A stretch of DNA of 64,000 bases. Source: Artemia franciscana (lineage: Eukaryota; Arthropoda; Branchiopoda; Anostraca; Artemiidae). The position numbers and the translations under genes were made by a program. Below the pieces are notes generated by a model. It was given only the letters and a program-made list of their open reading frames with translations. It was not told the DNA's origin and searched no databases. The stretch is from NCBI RefSeq assembly GCF_032884065.1, contig NC_088868.1, forward strand, positions 246,001-310,000, written 5' to 3'. Every line of letters starts with the position of its first letter. Position 1 is the first letter of the stretch. Positions 54,301-64,000 of the stretch are shown here, one piece after another.

Positions 54301-56631
54301 ACACAATTAGACCTGAATCTCTCCAATTTCATTTCCAGTTGTCAGGAACAGCTTTAAATTAAAAGCTGAAAAGCAGGAAAACATATTTACCCCCCCCCCC
54401 CCGAGAAAAATAGAAATGAAAAATCATCAGTGGTGTCAATTCGTAGAAATTTAGGGGGGGGGGCAAAATGTATTTTCCAATATCTAGGGCAGCGCAAATT
54501 TGTCATTTTTTTCCAGAAAATACCAAAGAAGACGTTTTTCAATGAATCAGTTAAGGCGATTTTTAGTTTTCCCCATTAATACTGACTGGTTATATAAAGC
54601 CCTGCCTTGATTGGTGATTAACAGTAATAAGAATTCTTCACTTTAAGGGAATAGCATGAATAAGGCTAGTAACACAAACACCACTAAATTTAACACTTGC
54701 ATTTTTTTCATTCACCTTTATATTGTAGCAAAATCCTGCTACCCATTCAGTATTGCTTTGAATGTGAATCTTAGAGGACACAGCGAATTTAGGTTACAAA
54801 TTAGAATTTGTCATTAACAGTAACATTAGAAATAATATTTTAGGCAATAATGTGAATAAGGCTAATAGCGCGATATTATTTCCTGTTCATCTTAATACTG
54901 AAGGAATATCCTGTTATAGGTTTAGAATTATTTATGAAGTGGAATAGGGCATGACTTGTTCTAGTGTTCTTATATCTGCTAATAAGGAACTACTTATATC
55001 TGTTCCTAAGGAGCAGAATCCATACGACCCTTATTACCTCAACTGAAATGGGGATTTAGCTTATGGAGCATTTTTTCCACAATGCAAATTTTAACTAACA
55101 ATTCTTAAATACGCAGCAATTAATTGGGCGGGAAATAGAAATAATGATAATAAACATACAAGCTTGAAACTAGTTTTTGTAGAAGAAAAGAAGAGGGATG
55201 TATTGCTAAGTTTCGACAAATTCAGATCAGCATAAAGCTAATTTAGAAGTTCGGCTAAGTTTTTTCAGCACATACTACTGGGCTATCCTGTCTCTGAGGA
55301 TATTTCTCGGAAAAAAAAACTTTGCAAACTGTAATAAATATTAGTAGCCGTATATCGTCAGTTGGGTATCAAGAAGACAAATCTCCATAATTGTAAATTT
55401 TCAGAAGAGCAAAAAAATAAAACCTAGCAACTTTTTTATTTCTCCTCCGGTAACCGTGAAACAAAAACAGATCGACATACAAAATCAATACATATTGTCC
55501 GTTTTGTTTTACGGTTATCGAAGTAGAATTAAAAAAGTTGTGAGTTTTTTTGCTCTTCTGAAAATTTACAATTATGGAGATACGTCCTTCAGATACCCAA
55601 CTGACGATATGCTCTATTAATGTTTTTAGCATAGTTATCTTGCTCTGTTGCATTGTCAGTTTCTGAATATTATGCTTCAAATTCTACAATACTTTTTCTT
55701 CTACAACAATTTGATTTGTCAAAAAAATTCTCCGGTAATGTTAGCAAACATGTTTTGCTACGACGGAAGAAAAATGGCTTCAAGGGTATCATGAAATAAT
55801 GCCAAGTCCCTGAATACCCACCAGCTACCAGCATCTTTAGGTCAAATACTCACAACAAAAATTTTGACTTAGGATTTAGCTTATCAATTAGTCCAGAGCA
55901 CCTTCCAGAAAGTGGTGACATCTTTCTTTACATATCTTGAGAAGTATTTGGAGCAACATACCATTTGATAGAAAAAAGAATGTGCTATCAAAAATTAATT
56001 CAAAACTAATCAATAGTAATTCGCAATAAGTCAAATGACAATTAAATATTAAAAAAAGATTTGTCAGATAATTTATCATTATACTAACATAAAATAAAGT
56101 ATTCTAATTTTCAGGGACTATAAAAATACCCTTGGTTTGACTAATTTTTTGCATTTCAACTTTCTTTATATTTTATTTTCTAACTCCAGAAAAGGAGCAC
56201 CAATTGGTAGGGAGGGGACAGGGTGCTATTAAATACCAACCAAAATTTCGAAAAAAACTTCTTTTGGTATTTTCACAGAGAAATTGAAACCGAAAACGAA
56301 GTTGCCCTCTGCCCTAAACACTGAAATATTAATTTCCATTTCTTCATTAGAGTAAGGTCCTAGCCCTCACTCCGTATTTTCGTGATTTGGCACCCATGCT
56401 CTAGAAAGATGTTCCATAGAAAGATGTAATACCTGAAGAAGCTAACAATTCGGAAAAGTAGAAAAGAAAATTGAGGAAGCCAAATTTTCATTATACCTCA
56501 ATATTTGTCTCACTTCTTCGCTTTTCTATGGTAGGTGTCTTCCTCTTCTCTGTTCTAATTGGCGTGGATTTGAACTTCATTTGAGGGAGGCCTTTACCTT
56601 TACTAGACGCAATTGGAGTACTAGTTGCCAT
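44814..56631 (-). CDS. Centromeric histone H3 variant (CenH3/CENP-A-like), three coding exons
   Basis: Seen: joining 56631-56497, 49535-49390 and 44988-44814 across GT-AG introns (6961 and 4401 bp) gives one uninterrupted 151-residue protein. Residues 1-50 form a Ser/Thr/Lys/Pro-rich tail unlike H3 (no ARTKQ start). The histone fold follows: [13 protein letters not shown] (50-62), the alpha-N/alpha-1 block ending RLVREI (79-84), loop 1 (85-94), alpha-2 with SYMIQLFED (109-117), and loop 2/alpha-3 with HGKRVT (124-129) and RRIRGE (139-144), then a seven-residue extension KDFIYGI. Known: in the CenH3 family this protein replaces H3 in centromeric nucleosomes and specifies the kinetochore site; divergent tails and a longer loop 1 are family hallmarks. 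Here loop 1 has one residue more than canonical H3, and the H3 positions H113, R116 and D123 are kept as H124, R127 and D134. Inference: a functional single-copy CenH3. The alternative is another divergent H3 variant. Confidence 0.9.
45130..45490. mobile_element. Imperfect foldback element in CenH3 intron 2
   Basis: ggttagtctccaatc and ggactagaatttctg on the left are mirrored by gagttctagtcc and tcgaattggagacca on the right. The middle has no ORF. Its right edge is about 140 bases beyond the exon 3 acceptor. Confidence 0.5.
45491..46880. other. CenH3 intron 2, no recognised element
   Basis: An 18-G tract at 46250-46268. Otherwise nothing supported. Confidence 0.4.
46882..46949. repeat. (TA)n microsatellite
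   Basis: About 33 TA units in CenH3 intron 2, directly beside the G-rich repeat copy. Confidence 0.95.
46950..47580 (-). repeat. Inverted copy of the 285-bp array units
   Basis: About two units in reverse orientation to 22381-24655: tttcatcccgatccctcca, gtcaccagatccggtcggga and gatccgatcacccgttcgta recur twice. It ends at ggttaataccaagcgcc, the mirror of 22400 (ggcacttggtattaacc). Confidence 0.75.
47611..48030 (-). pseudogene. Probable LINE C-terminal remnant
   Basis: Three overlapping - strand frames, offset by two indels, read like the end of a non-LTR polyprotein: [18 protein letters not shown], then [16 protein letters not shown] and [18 protein letters not shown], then [20 protein letters not shown] and [14 protein letters not shown] to a stop at 47611. 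The family assignment is tentative. Confidence 0.45.
48358..48393. repeat. (TA)n microsatellite
   Basis: About 17 TA units, directly abutting the 3' end of a SINE. Confidence 0.95.
48394..48575 (-). mobile_element. tRNA-derived SINE, 5'-truncated
   Basis: The reverse complement of the SINE body, from ggtaaagaatacggcattag through ggcggtgctgatctccg to ttcccaaatttccccaga. The tRNA head is missing. Confidence 0.8.
48576..49389. other. CenH3 intron 2, no recognised element
   Basis: Short open frames at 48648-49057 without motifs. Confidence 0.4.
49390..49535 (-). CDS. CenH3 exon 2 (alpha-N, alpha-1, start of loop 1)
   Basis: The acceptor tttgttttcag ends at 49536 and the donor gtaagt starts at 49389. 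The exon is 146 bases, entered in phase 0 and left after two bases of a codon. In that frame it encodes the H3 signature [14 protein letters not shown] and GRLVREI. A longer open frame over the same bases (49614-49360) encodes no recognisable protein and hides the exon. Confidence 0.9.
49668..49995. repeat. AT-rich minisatellite beside CenH3 exon 2
   Basis: About ten variants of aacagtaaagtctaaaataaa, with spacers agcaaata or taaaagcct, in units of roughly 30-45 bases. It lies 133 bases upstream of the exon 2 acceptor. Confidence 0.85.
50346..51960. repeat. Long family A copy in CenH3 intron 1, with an internal insertion
   Basis: It begins with the family A arm (50346-50465) and continues through a stretch rich in phrases such as gaaaattc and ccccac. 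It ends near 51960 with gttcgttaccacaaactgtttga. The right half matches 53560-54190 in order. The match is broken at 51495-51712 by a separate short element. Confidence 0.6.
51495..51712. mobile_element. Short inverted-repeat insertion inside the family A copy
   Basis: The flanking repeat aligns with 53880-53950 without this segment. The insert starts near gttagggttgtcacc and ends near ggtggcaaccgag, imperfect inverted ends. It holds mirrored words around agtgctattttagca. No coding potential. Confidence 0.45.
51961..52799. other. CenH3 intron 1, no recognised element
   Basis: AT-rich. Nothing supported. Confidence 0.4.
52800..53095. repeat. Foldback element, family A, in CenH3 intron 1
   Basis: A second two-armed copy of the family at 138-435, with arms of about 130 bases around a short loop. 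The sequence to its right (to about 54190) is part of the same larger repeat, because it matches 50465-51960. Confidence 0.8.
53096..54190. repeat. Body of the long family A repeat
   Basis: 53100-53230 matches the left edge of the window inverted. 53367-53430 is a further arm fragment. 53560-54190 matches 51180-51960 and ends ggtcgctcctcactacag then ttcgttaccattaactgttt. Confidence 0.6.
54191..55357. other. CenH3 intron 1, fragments of short elements
   Basis: C- and G-tracts at 54390-54402 and 54453-54463, the latter preceded by gtggtgtcaattcgtagaaa, a word shared with 39977. No gene. Confidence 0.4.
55358..55610. mobile_element. Foldback element in CenH3 intron 1
   Basis: Arms 55358-55468 and 55500-55608 are reverse complements (tatcgtcagttgggtatc ... 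ctccataattgtaaattttc and its mirror) around a 30-base loop. The ends read atatcgtcag / ctgacgatat. Confidence 0.85.
55611..56496. other. CenH3 intron 1 start, no recognised element
   Basis: AT-rich. Nothing supported. Confidence 0.4.
56497..56631 (-). CDS. CenH3 exon 1 (start codon and N-terminal tail)
   Basis: The ATG at 56631 opens 45 codons that end in phase 0 at 56497, followed by a GT donor (gtataa). The tail is basic and rich in Ser, Thr and Pro (for example [14 protein letters not shown] and [13 protein letters not shown]), as expected of a CenH3 N-tail and unlike H3. A pyrimidine-rich stretch ending in AG lies at 56652-56651, only 19 bases before the ATG. The mRNA 5' end is therefore probably spliced onto this exon, either from an upstream leader exon not identified here or by trans-splicing. 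An in-frame upstream Met at 56703 would add a hydrophobic, intron-like stretch and was rejected. Confidence 0.85.
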
Positions 56632-56943
56632 AAAATTTGTAAGATTCTTTCTAAATAAAAATAGAAAAATCAAGAACAAGACAGAATGAAATATCAGAAT
56701 CATTAATTTTTAACAGATTTATTACACAATTAATTTTAATTAATCAATTAAATCACACAATTAATTAATTAATTATACAGACTAATAATTTTTTTTTCTG
56801 TACAAATAATTTTTTTGACTTCAGAGTATGTCTTTCAATGTTATGAGAATTAAGCTTCTGTTGATTTTTCAGCAAACCTTGAATTCTGTAATGAATTAAA
56901 AATTCTCTTTGTATCTCAATGGAGAGCACAATGACCCTACTAA

Positions 56944-57105
56944 CACTGGCGGATCCAGGGGGGATCGGAGGGACCGTGGCTCCTCCCAAACAAGATTTTT
57001 TATGGTGCCCTCTTATCTTGTTTTTTTTTAGAATAAATTTGTAAATTTGGTTAATTATTGGCACCCTTGTCACATTGGGCATCCCCCAAGATCCGTCCCT
57101 GGCTA
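56944..57105. mobile_element. Short element with gcggatcc start and gatccgtccctgg end
   Basis: It starts actggcggatccagggggg and ends ccaagatccgtccctggc, imperfect inverted ends of about 15 bases. No ORF. Similar to 10262-10436. Confidence 0.5.
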
Positions 57106-58078
57106 CTAAGAGCTATTGAATAATTCAATAGCATTAAATATGTGCTGTACAACTATTTATGACTTGCATTAGTTAGTTAATTATTAGATAATCATGCTAG
57201 GTTTTGGTAGAGGACAACATATTGGGGGTTACCCTACAGATATGTAGAGTACCTCCATAGGAGGCACGGACCAAGGGGGACCTTGTCCCTGGGGGTCCAT
57301 AATAGAAACTGGGCACCCTTTCCTGGGGCCATAAATACAGGTGGAGAAGGAAGAAGGCTCCTCAAATGTACACTCAACAGGGCCCACTGGCGTGTCCACA
57401 CGTACCATGAGTTACAAACCTTCTCCAAATAAAGGGTTAAATTGCATGGTGATGCAGAACACTACCGTGGGAGTATCCTCTATAGGAGGACGACTGTGGC
57501 AGGGCGCAAGATCCAGATCTATGGACAACGGCCTCTGCAAAGGGCTGCCTCGACCCTTTCGGGGTACCTGCAAGACTGGGAAACTTGCAGTTAACTTTTC
57601 CCACTTGAGAAGTGGCGCCCATTGAGAAAACTATAGCCTAGTAAACAACACAGCACTCGCACGGGATTCCGATTATTAGATTTTTTCTGGGCTTTGTTCG
57701 TTTTTATGGGCGTTTTCGGGCTGAAAATTCTCTTCCTAGCTAATTTATCTACTATGGGTTACCTCCCCGTAGTAGTGTAATATTTGTAGGCACGAATATA
57801 TAATGAATCGAGATAATAGGCTGGGGACGGTCTTCAGGATTTCAAATCTTGTTGATAGTAGAGCATCGCCAAGTGCAAAAAACCATGTTGTGACCAAGAT
57901 GGGCCCAGGATTGCACAAAGCCTCCAACTTACTGGAGGTCCCAGGGACTTCTTGCTGTCCGGTTCTAAGCCGGCTTAAGCGCTTCGATGTATGGTAGATA
58001 TGTTGGTCCCTGTCCTGCACTGGTATCCGGGATCATTGCTTTTCCTGAGGCCAAAATAATTTCAATGATTTAAAGAAC

Positions 58079-58516
58079 ATGAAAATTGGAACTTGGAATG
58101 TTACAACGTTAAAAAATGACTATCGTACCGACATTTTGACTGACGAATTCAGACGGTTTGAACTGGATTTATTAGGAGATTCAGAAACTCATATGACAGG
58201 GGTAGGAAGCATGAAATTAGGCAGCATAGATTTTGTTCACTCAGGCAGGAAGGATGGGGTACATAGGCAGGGAGTAGGGCTCATGATGAATAAGGAAGCT
58301 GCTAAGTCCTGTTTAGGCTGGGAAGGTATTAATAATAGAATATTATTGAGCAATAGAATTGCTCATTTTATGACTAAAAAGTTCAGGGTATCAGTTATAG
58401 TAGTATATGCCCCTGTTGAACAAACTGACAGAGATACTAGTGACTCAGATGAATTTTACTTACAGTTACAGAGCAAATGGACAGGGTACCAGGTAGAAAT
58501 ACGGTGTTTTTACTAG
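58079..58516 (+). pseudogene. LINE endonuclease domain, N-terminal half
   Basis: 145 codons starting MKIGTWNVTTL, the usual start of RTE-type endonucleases. The frame is lost just before the LLGDFNAQVG motif, which is found one frame over at 58515-58550. Confidence 0.8.
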
Positions 58517-59619
58517 GAGATTTTAACGCTCAGGTTGGTGGAAATAGGGATAGATAGTATCCTAGCCTAGGTAAATTTGGTGTAGGAAAAGAAAACAGTA
58601 AGGGCTGCAGACTTTTGCAATTTTGTAGGTATAACAACCTAGTTATAACCAATGCGGTGTTTGGTCATAAAATGGCCCATAAGTTGACATAGTACTCACA
58701 TGATGGTAAGACAGCAAACCTTATTGATTATGTTATTGTAAACCGAAGATTAGCAGGATCAATACAAGATACTAGGGTATATAGGAGTGCTGTTATTGAT
58801 GTTAAAAGTAAAGATCACCATCTAGTAGTGTCTAAGGTTAATTTAAAGCTGAAATTTCGGAAGGATAACTACCTCCCGGAAATTTATTATATTAGTAGAC
58901 TCCAGGAGGAAAATTTGAGAGAAACCTTCCAGGAACAGTTGAATGCTAAACTTGAGAGTTTAAAATTTAACAATGTGGAAGATGGATGGAATAATTCTAG
59001 AAAAACAATTTGTGAAGTTGCTGATGGTATCTTAGGGAAGACTGTTAAGACTACAACTAGGAATATTAGTGAAAAAGCTTTATGTTTAATAGAGAGTAGA
59101 AGGGGTTTGTACAAGAACTATCTGAGTGATAGATCATGTGAAAACAAATGAACTGTAAAGAAAGTGGAGAAAGCATTAAAATATGAACTAAGGAGATGTG
59201 AAGTGGAGGCCATAGATTGCTGAGGATCTGGAAGATGCAGCTAGACGGCATAATAGTAAAATACTATACTGGCATGTTAATAAATTGAGAGGGAGTAGTC
59301 AATCCAGACTAGTCCCAGTTAAAGATAGGAGTGGGGCCACAATTATTGATAAGTAAAGAGTTAAAGAGAGATGGGTGGAACATTTTGAGAATGTACTAAA
59401 CCAAGATACAGTTGCAGGAAAAGATATAGATGAAAGTGGAAAAGCTTGTGATACCTTAGATGTGAAGGAAAGATTTATTTTTTGAGGAAGAATCAGTAAC
59501 AATGCTAAAAGGATTAAAAAATAATAAGGTCCCAGGTGCTGATAGTGTGATAAATGAGTTTCTTAAATATGGTGGCTCTGAGGTTAGAAATAAGGTACTG
59601 AAGATTATGAATATGATTT

Positions 59620-60060
59620 TTGAAAAAGGGGAAGTACCTAATGATTTTTAGAAAAACCTTAATTATACCACTGTATAAGAAAAGTGAGAAGAGTGAGTGT
59701 TGTAATTATCAAGACATTAGTCTGGTCTCTGTAGGTAGCAAATTACTTAGTAATATGATACTTTTTAGACTGAGAGATGCTGTAGACAAAGTTTTAAGAG
59801 AAGAACAGTGTGGTTTTAGAAAAGGAAGAGGATGTGTCGACCAAGTTTTCACTCTTAGGTTAATAATTGAGAAGTCCCTTTGTTGTCAAACACCTTTGGT
59901 CCTCAGTTTTATTGATTATGAGCAAGTGTTCGATTCTGTTGATAGAAGAGCTTTAGCAAAGGTGTTATTCTTATGTGGCATACCAGACAAATACATTAAA
60001 GTGGTTTGCGCTATGTACAAGAATAATACTGCTGCAGTTAAGGTAGGAAATGATGTTTAG
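59620..60060 (+). pseudogene. LINE reverse transcriptase, fingers and palm part
   Basis: 146 codons with NYQDISLVSVGSKLLSNMIL, QCGFRKGRGCVDQVFTLRLI and the first catalytic Asp in FIDYEQVFDSVD. It is interrupted upstream by a stop at 59649 in the parental frame and downstream by a frameshift before GVKQGCVL. Confidence 0.85.
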
Positions 60061-60957
60061 CAGCAGGTTTTGCATTAAATCAGGAGTTAAGCAGGGTTGT
60101 GTTCTATTCCCCTTTATATGGATCATTTTGATGGACTTCGTCTTAAGGAGCACAAAAAGGCAATTGGAGACCACGGAATCAAATGGGGAGGAAAAACTTA
60201 TCTGGACTTAGATTATGCTGATGATTTAAGCATATTTGAGGTTTAAAATAAATTTTAGAGGTTTTGCAAATTCATGGTGCTAGAATAGGTTTGAAAATTA
60301 ATGTTAAAAATACTAAGTCACTAAGGCAAGGAATAAGTAAAGATGAAAAGGTGATGTTGGGCAACAAAAAGATTGATCAGGTGGGCAGCTTTACTTACCT
60401 TGGTGGTATTATTAGTAAAGATGGTGGGAGCACTGAAGATGTTAAAAGTAGAATAGCTAAGGCTCAGGGTGTTTTTTCAGTTAAAAAAGGTTTGGAAGAA
60501 TAGGAAGATAAATCTGCAAACCAAGATTAGAATATTGGAAGAAACAGTGATGACAGTGGTAAAATATGGCTCTGAAGCATGGGTGCTTCAAAAAGCAGAA
60601 AAAAAATTATTAGATGTTTTCCAGAGAAATTGCCTATGGATTGTTCTGGGTACCTGGCTGACTGACTGTATTTCAAACAGTAGGTTATACGAAAAATGTG
60701 GCTCAACCCACTTTCTAGGGCTTTATTGAAAGAAAGGTTAAAATGGCTAGGTCACATTCTGCAGATGAAGGATGACAGATTGCCAAAGATTGTCCTTTTT
60801 GGCCAACCAACTGGGGCTACACGGAAAGCAGGTCGTCCTCGTCTGGGGTGGGAAATTGTCATAAATAAAGATTTAAAGGAAATGGGAACTTCCGTAGCTG
60901 TGTTGGCCTCAGGCGGCTTGGTGCTGCAACGAATTGTAAGTAGTAGTATATGCTTTA

Positions 60958-61392
60958 GTGGAGTGACAAGCTAAATCTATAACTAAACTTTCTTTCCCAA
61001 CAAATCCAACAGGAATGCAGGTACTCTCCGGGATTTATCCCAAGTTTTTTTTAGGTACAAAAGGCCTTCTTTTACTTGGGAATCTTCCCCTAAGAATAGG
61101 GATAATATGCTTTTTCTATTACTGGTAAACTAAGGCAGGAATACAACAGGGGAAAGGGCAATCACCTCACTGTTTAATTTTACCTTTTTAAATGGGTCAT
61201 TCTATACAAGATCAACCAGGCAATTCACCCATGGACTAAACATTGAAGAAACCTATTGATTTTATTTTTTTGCATAGATAAAGCAATCATAAACAAATTT
61301 GGGTGTTGAGACCCTTGATAGTAGGGCCTGACCTATACATCAGCTGAGCGATATTATTGGGCTGATATGAGGGTCAGTGGCATTATCAGATA
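60958..61392. other. Spacer between the two LINE remnants
   Basis: Near 61325-61420 there is a loose palindrome built from gatatt and atatcag words. No gene. Confidence 0.4.
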
Positions 61393-64000
61393 TTGGAAAA
61401 AAATATCAGTTATCAGCCCATACAACTTTTTTTGGGTGTGTGCAACTTGTCCAGAAGATGGCACCAGACTTCCTCAGGTAATTTTTGCTTGTCCAGTCCT
61501 TGGGGCCAGAACCCCCAGCTAAGTCTGTCCATGGTGGAGAGAGCAGCAGAGGTGAGTCAAATGAAGTTGAAGTACAATTATTGTCACAGTCTTCTCCAAG
61601 CAGCCCTGTTCAAGGCTAAGGATGGGGCCTCATTTGGGCTGAGGAGGTGTTGGTTTATTACATCTGCCCATCTACTGCATGACCTACCTCAAGGGCAATT
61701 CCAGCCATTTTCTGGGGGATTGAAGTCCAAGATGATCCTTGTGGGGGTACTTAGCAGGAGACAGAGTAGGTGGCCATACCACCTTAGAAAGTGGGCTTGT
61801 ACTTGGGAAGAGAGGTTTGCTAGCTTGAAGGTCTTCAAGATCTCAGTATTCCAGATCTTGTTATACCATTTGAAGCCTTCAACTTGATGCAAGTGTCTAG
61901 TCTAAGTGGCATTGACCGTTCTTAGCTGTATCTGGGTTATCAGCCATGTCTCAGATGAGTACAGCATGATGCTAGACACTGTGGCATTGTAAATTTGGGC
62001 TTTGGTATGGCAGCTAATTTAAGGTTTGTGGAAGACTGCTCTCAGTGTCCTCCAAACATAGGGCTTGCCTTGGCAGATCTGGCTAAGATTTTTGCATCAA
62101 GTGTGCCACTTGAGGATATAAATGATCCAAGATTTGTGAACTGCCTTACCACATCAACAGCTTGGCCATTTTTCTCAACAGTTGAGATTGGTGCAGATGC
62201 AATCTTTTCTATGGGCATGATCTTTGTTTTCTTGCTGTTGATTTGCAGCCCAGCTCTAGAGGCTGTGGAGGAGAGCATCTTGAGTGCAGACTTAAGCTAG
62301 TCAAGATTGTCACTAAGGACAGCAACATTATCTATGAAGTCAACATGAGACAGTCCTCCTGGCATATCTGATGCTGAAAGGGTGGGCATGGTGCATCTCA
62401 TTCAGGACATGGTTGATGATGCAGCTAAACAGCTATGGTTTACAGTGGTGTCATAAATATGCATCTTTGTTCTGAAGGTAATGCTGGACTTAGACCAGAC
62501 AGAAAAACAGAGTTGGTCCATGATTAAGAAGGCTTTTGTGGTACAGGACTGAGTTTCAACTTTGATAGACCTGCTGTCCATAATGATGAAGCCAAGATAT
62601 GTGAATAATTTCAAAACTTATGGTATGTCCTAATATGCTGAATGCAGGTGAGTTTGAGATTGCATCTGCTGGACAAATGATCATTATCTTAGTCTTTTGC
62701 CAGCTGATTTTCAGGTCCACTTTAGATGTTTCTTCTGACAGTATGGTAAGGGCTTCTTGAGTTCAGCTGCAATGGTGCAAAACAAACCAATATCAATCAC
62801 TAAGGACTCAGTTGTCAAACTGGAGATTGTTTGTGGTTCAGTCCATAACATAACCAATGATGGTATCAAAAAGTTTGAGTGTAGCAACACACCCTTACCT
62901 CACACTGATTTCAAATACTGGGCTGTGATGACTGCTTGTCTGGATGAAACTCCTAGTACCACTATAAAGGGTCTTAAAGACAGCAATACTTGTAAGGGAA
63001 TCCTGTTTGTTCAAGTATCAGTTTGAGAGAATAACAGTCAACCAAATCAAAGGCTGCTTTGAAGTCAACACAGGCAATATATGTTGTATGTTGGAACTCA
63101 TGAGCTTTTCCTGCCACCTGACAGATGGTGAGAATCTGGTCAGTCATGGACTTGTTAGGCATGAAACCCACTTGCTAAAATTTGGCAGCACTCATGGAGG
63201 ATTAATTTGGTGCTTCTGCAAAGTAGAGTCATGGTAAACATTTTACTGGAGACTGATAGGAGGATGATTCCTCTGTAATTGGAGCAGTCCTTCTTTCTTT
63301 TAGTCTTTCTTCCCATTCTTGTAGTATTATCTTTGTTAGGGATCAGGCTCTATACAATTCTGGCATATGGTTTGCTCAGCAAACAACAGCAGGTGAGGAT
63401 CAACATCTACTCTCTTAATGTTCATTAGCTTTGCAAACTGTTCCTTCTATCTTTCTAGTTGTGCACTTTCATCTTCAAGCATTTCACCACATTCTTATCT
63501 TACTGCTCCTATTTTTGGAGAGTTTCCTTTACTCAGGTCTCTGACATGCTTAAACAGGGACCTAACATAACCTTTGCAAGCAGCTTCTTCTAGTCCATCA
63601 GCCTTTTTATCAACAAATTGTTGCTTATCATGGTGAATAAGTTTTTCCTGATCCCATTTAACCATCTGTATACACACCATATTACAAGCCAGCTAGGCTT
63701 TCCTGCACTATTCAATAATCTGCAGTGTTTCCTGTAACAGCCATGGCTTATTGAAGTGCATCTTGTGCTCAGTAGTATCAGCAGCAACTTCTAGGTACTT
63801 ACCAACATTGAATTCAAGAAGCCAATTCTCAGCCCATTAACCAAACAATCAAATTTTATTTTGGAGAAGGGTGTGATCTTCCCATGACAAAGCTGGACTG
63901 AAAAGCTTTGAATTATCAGCATATAGTGTTAGCTTACTCTGATAGTAGAGGTAGCATCATTGATAATGATATTAAAATATTGTAGGACCCAAAACACTTC
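61393..64000 (-). mobile_element. Antisense non-LTR retrotransposon remnant, apparently chimeric
   Basis: Reading leftward: 63787-63495 (no clear motif), 63171-62974 with GFMPNKSMTDQI and VDFKAAFDLVD (reverse transcriptase), then LKISWQKTKIMIIC near 62700 and FTYLGFIIMDS at 62610-62570. A second catalytic region follows: VDFIDNVAVLSDNL near 62330 (YADD decayed to FIDN), then GLQINSKKTKIM and FTNLGSFISSSGTLDA at 62245-62100, and the C-terminal LRWYGHLL and STPTRIILDFNP at 61790-61700. Two post-catalytic blocks in tandem imply two fused or nested copies. The clade is different from the RTE-like copies and not assigned. It continues beyond the window. Confidence 0.7.

Larger units (their letters stand above)
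57230..60957 (+). mobile_element. RTE-like LINE, copy B, near full length but mutated
   Basis: Seen: a GC-richer 5' region from about 57230 leads to an ORF start at 58079 (MKIGTWNVTTLKND), the start of an apurinic endonuclease domain, with GVGLMMNKEAAKS and VIVVYAPVEQTD. A frameshift near 58500 precedes the phrase for FLLGDFNAQVGGN. The reverse transcriptase begins near 59600, with IIPLYKKSEKSECCNYQDISL, EEQCGFRKGRGCVDQ and FIDYEQVFDSVDR; YADD is intact at 60214-60225. The C-terminal part has QVGSFTYLGGIISKDGG and ends near GRPRLGW. Known: this order and these motifs fit the RTE/BovB clade. At least eight stops or frameshifts make it non-autonomous. The 3' end is ttgtaagtagtagta. The 5' boundary is approximate. 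Confidence 0.85.

Noticed and set aside
57341..57625. 94-codon open frame before the LINE ORF as a separate gene
   Set aside because: It lies in the LINE 5' region and is open on both strands because of GC-richer composition. No motif.
61393..61887. 164-codon + strand open frame as a gene
   Set aside because: It is antisense to the C-terminal part of a LINE (LRWYGHLL, STPTRIILDFNP on the - strand).

Overview
The window is an AT-rich animal nuclear segment with low gene density and large spliced introns. Most of it is transposon-derived DNA: non-LTR retrotransposons, a tRNA-derived SINE, a hAT relic, many foldback (MITE-like) elements and long (TA)n microsatellites. The style of the repeats suggests an arthropod. 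A branchiopod crustacean such as brine shrimp is my unverified impression from repeat families, not a demonstrated fact.

Two protein-coding genes can be reconstructed from splice sites, and they face each other tail to tail. On the + strand is the 3' part of an unrecognised gene with coding exons at 6133-6347, 10510-10698, 28919-29115 (or 29124) and 36817-36883, and a poly(A) signal at 37108. Its 5' exons lie left of the window. On the - strand, exons at 56631-56497, 49535-49390 and 44988-44814 join in frame into a complete 151-residue divergent histone H3. This is most likely the centromeric variant CenH3/CENP-A: it has a unique N-tail, a loop 1 one residue longer than in canonical H3, a C-terminal extension, and introns. 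No single open reading frame reveals it, because its middle exon is read in a different frame from the longest ORF there.

Layout: 0-6 kb, foldback repeats. 6-37 kb, the + strand gene, whose introns hold three copies of an RTE-like LINE (7.3-9.8 kb in pieces, 10.8-11.2 kb), a ~285-bp duplication (11.8-12.5 kb), a strand-switching degenerate repeat (13.2-13.7 kb), a 164-bp tandem array beside an intact antisense tRNA-Lys(UUU) gene (18.4-19.2 kb), a degenerate ~285-bp tandem array (22.4-24.6 kb), SINEs (26.0 and 36.4 kb), a ~100-bp tandem array (26.6-27.2 kb), a LINE 3' end (29.3-29.7 kb) and a 1001-bp hAT relic with a perfect 8-bp target duplication (34.2-35.2 kb). 37.1-44.7 kb, intergenic, with tandem repeats and an inverted duplication of the CenH3 3' flank around a G/C-tract foldback. 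44.7-56.7 kb, the CenH3 gene, whose introns are filled with SINE, LINE, minisatellite and foldback DNA. 57.2-61.0 kb, a near full-length but mutated RTE-like LINE. 61.4-64.0 kb, an antisense chimeric LINE remnant running off the right edge.

Function: only the CenH3 gene (centromere specification) and the tRNA gene can be given a cellular role. Everything else is mobile or repetitive DNA, plus one conserved-looking proline-rich protein of unknown role.
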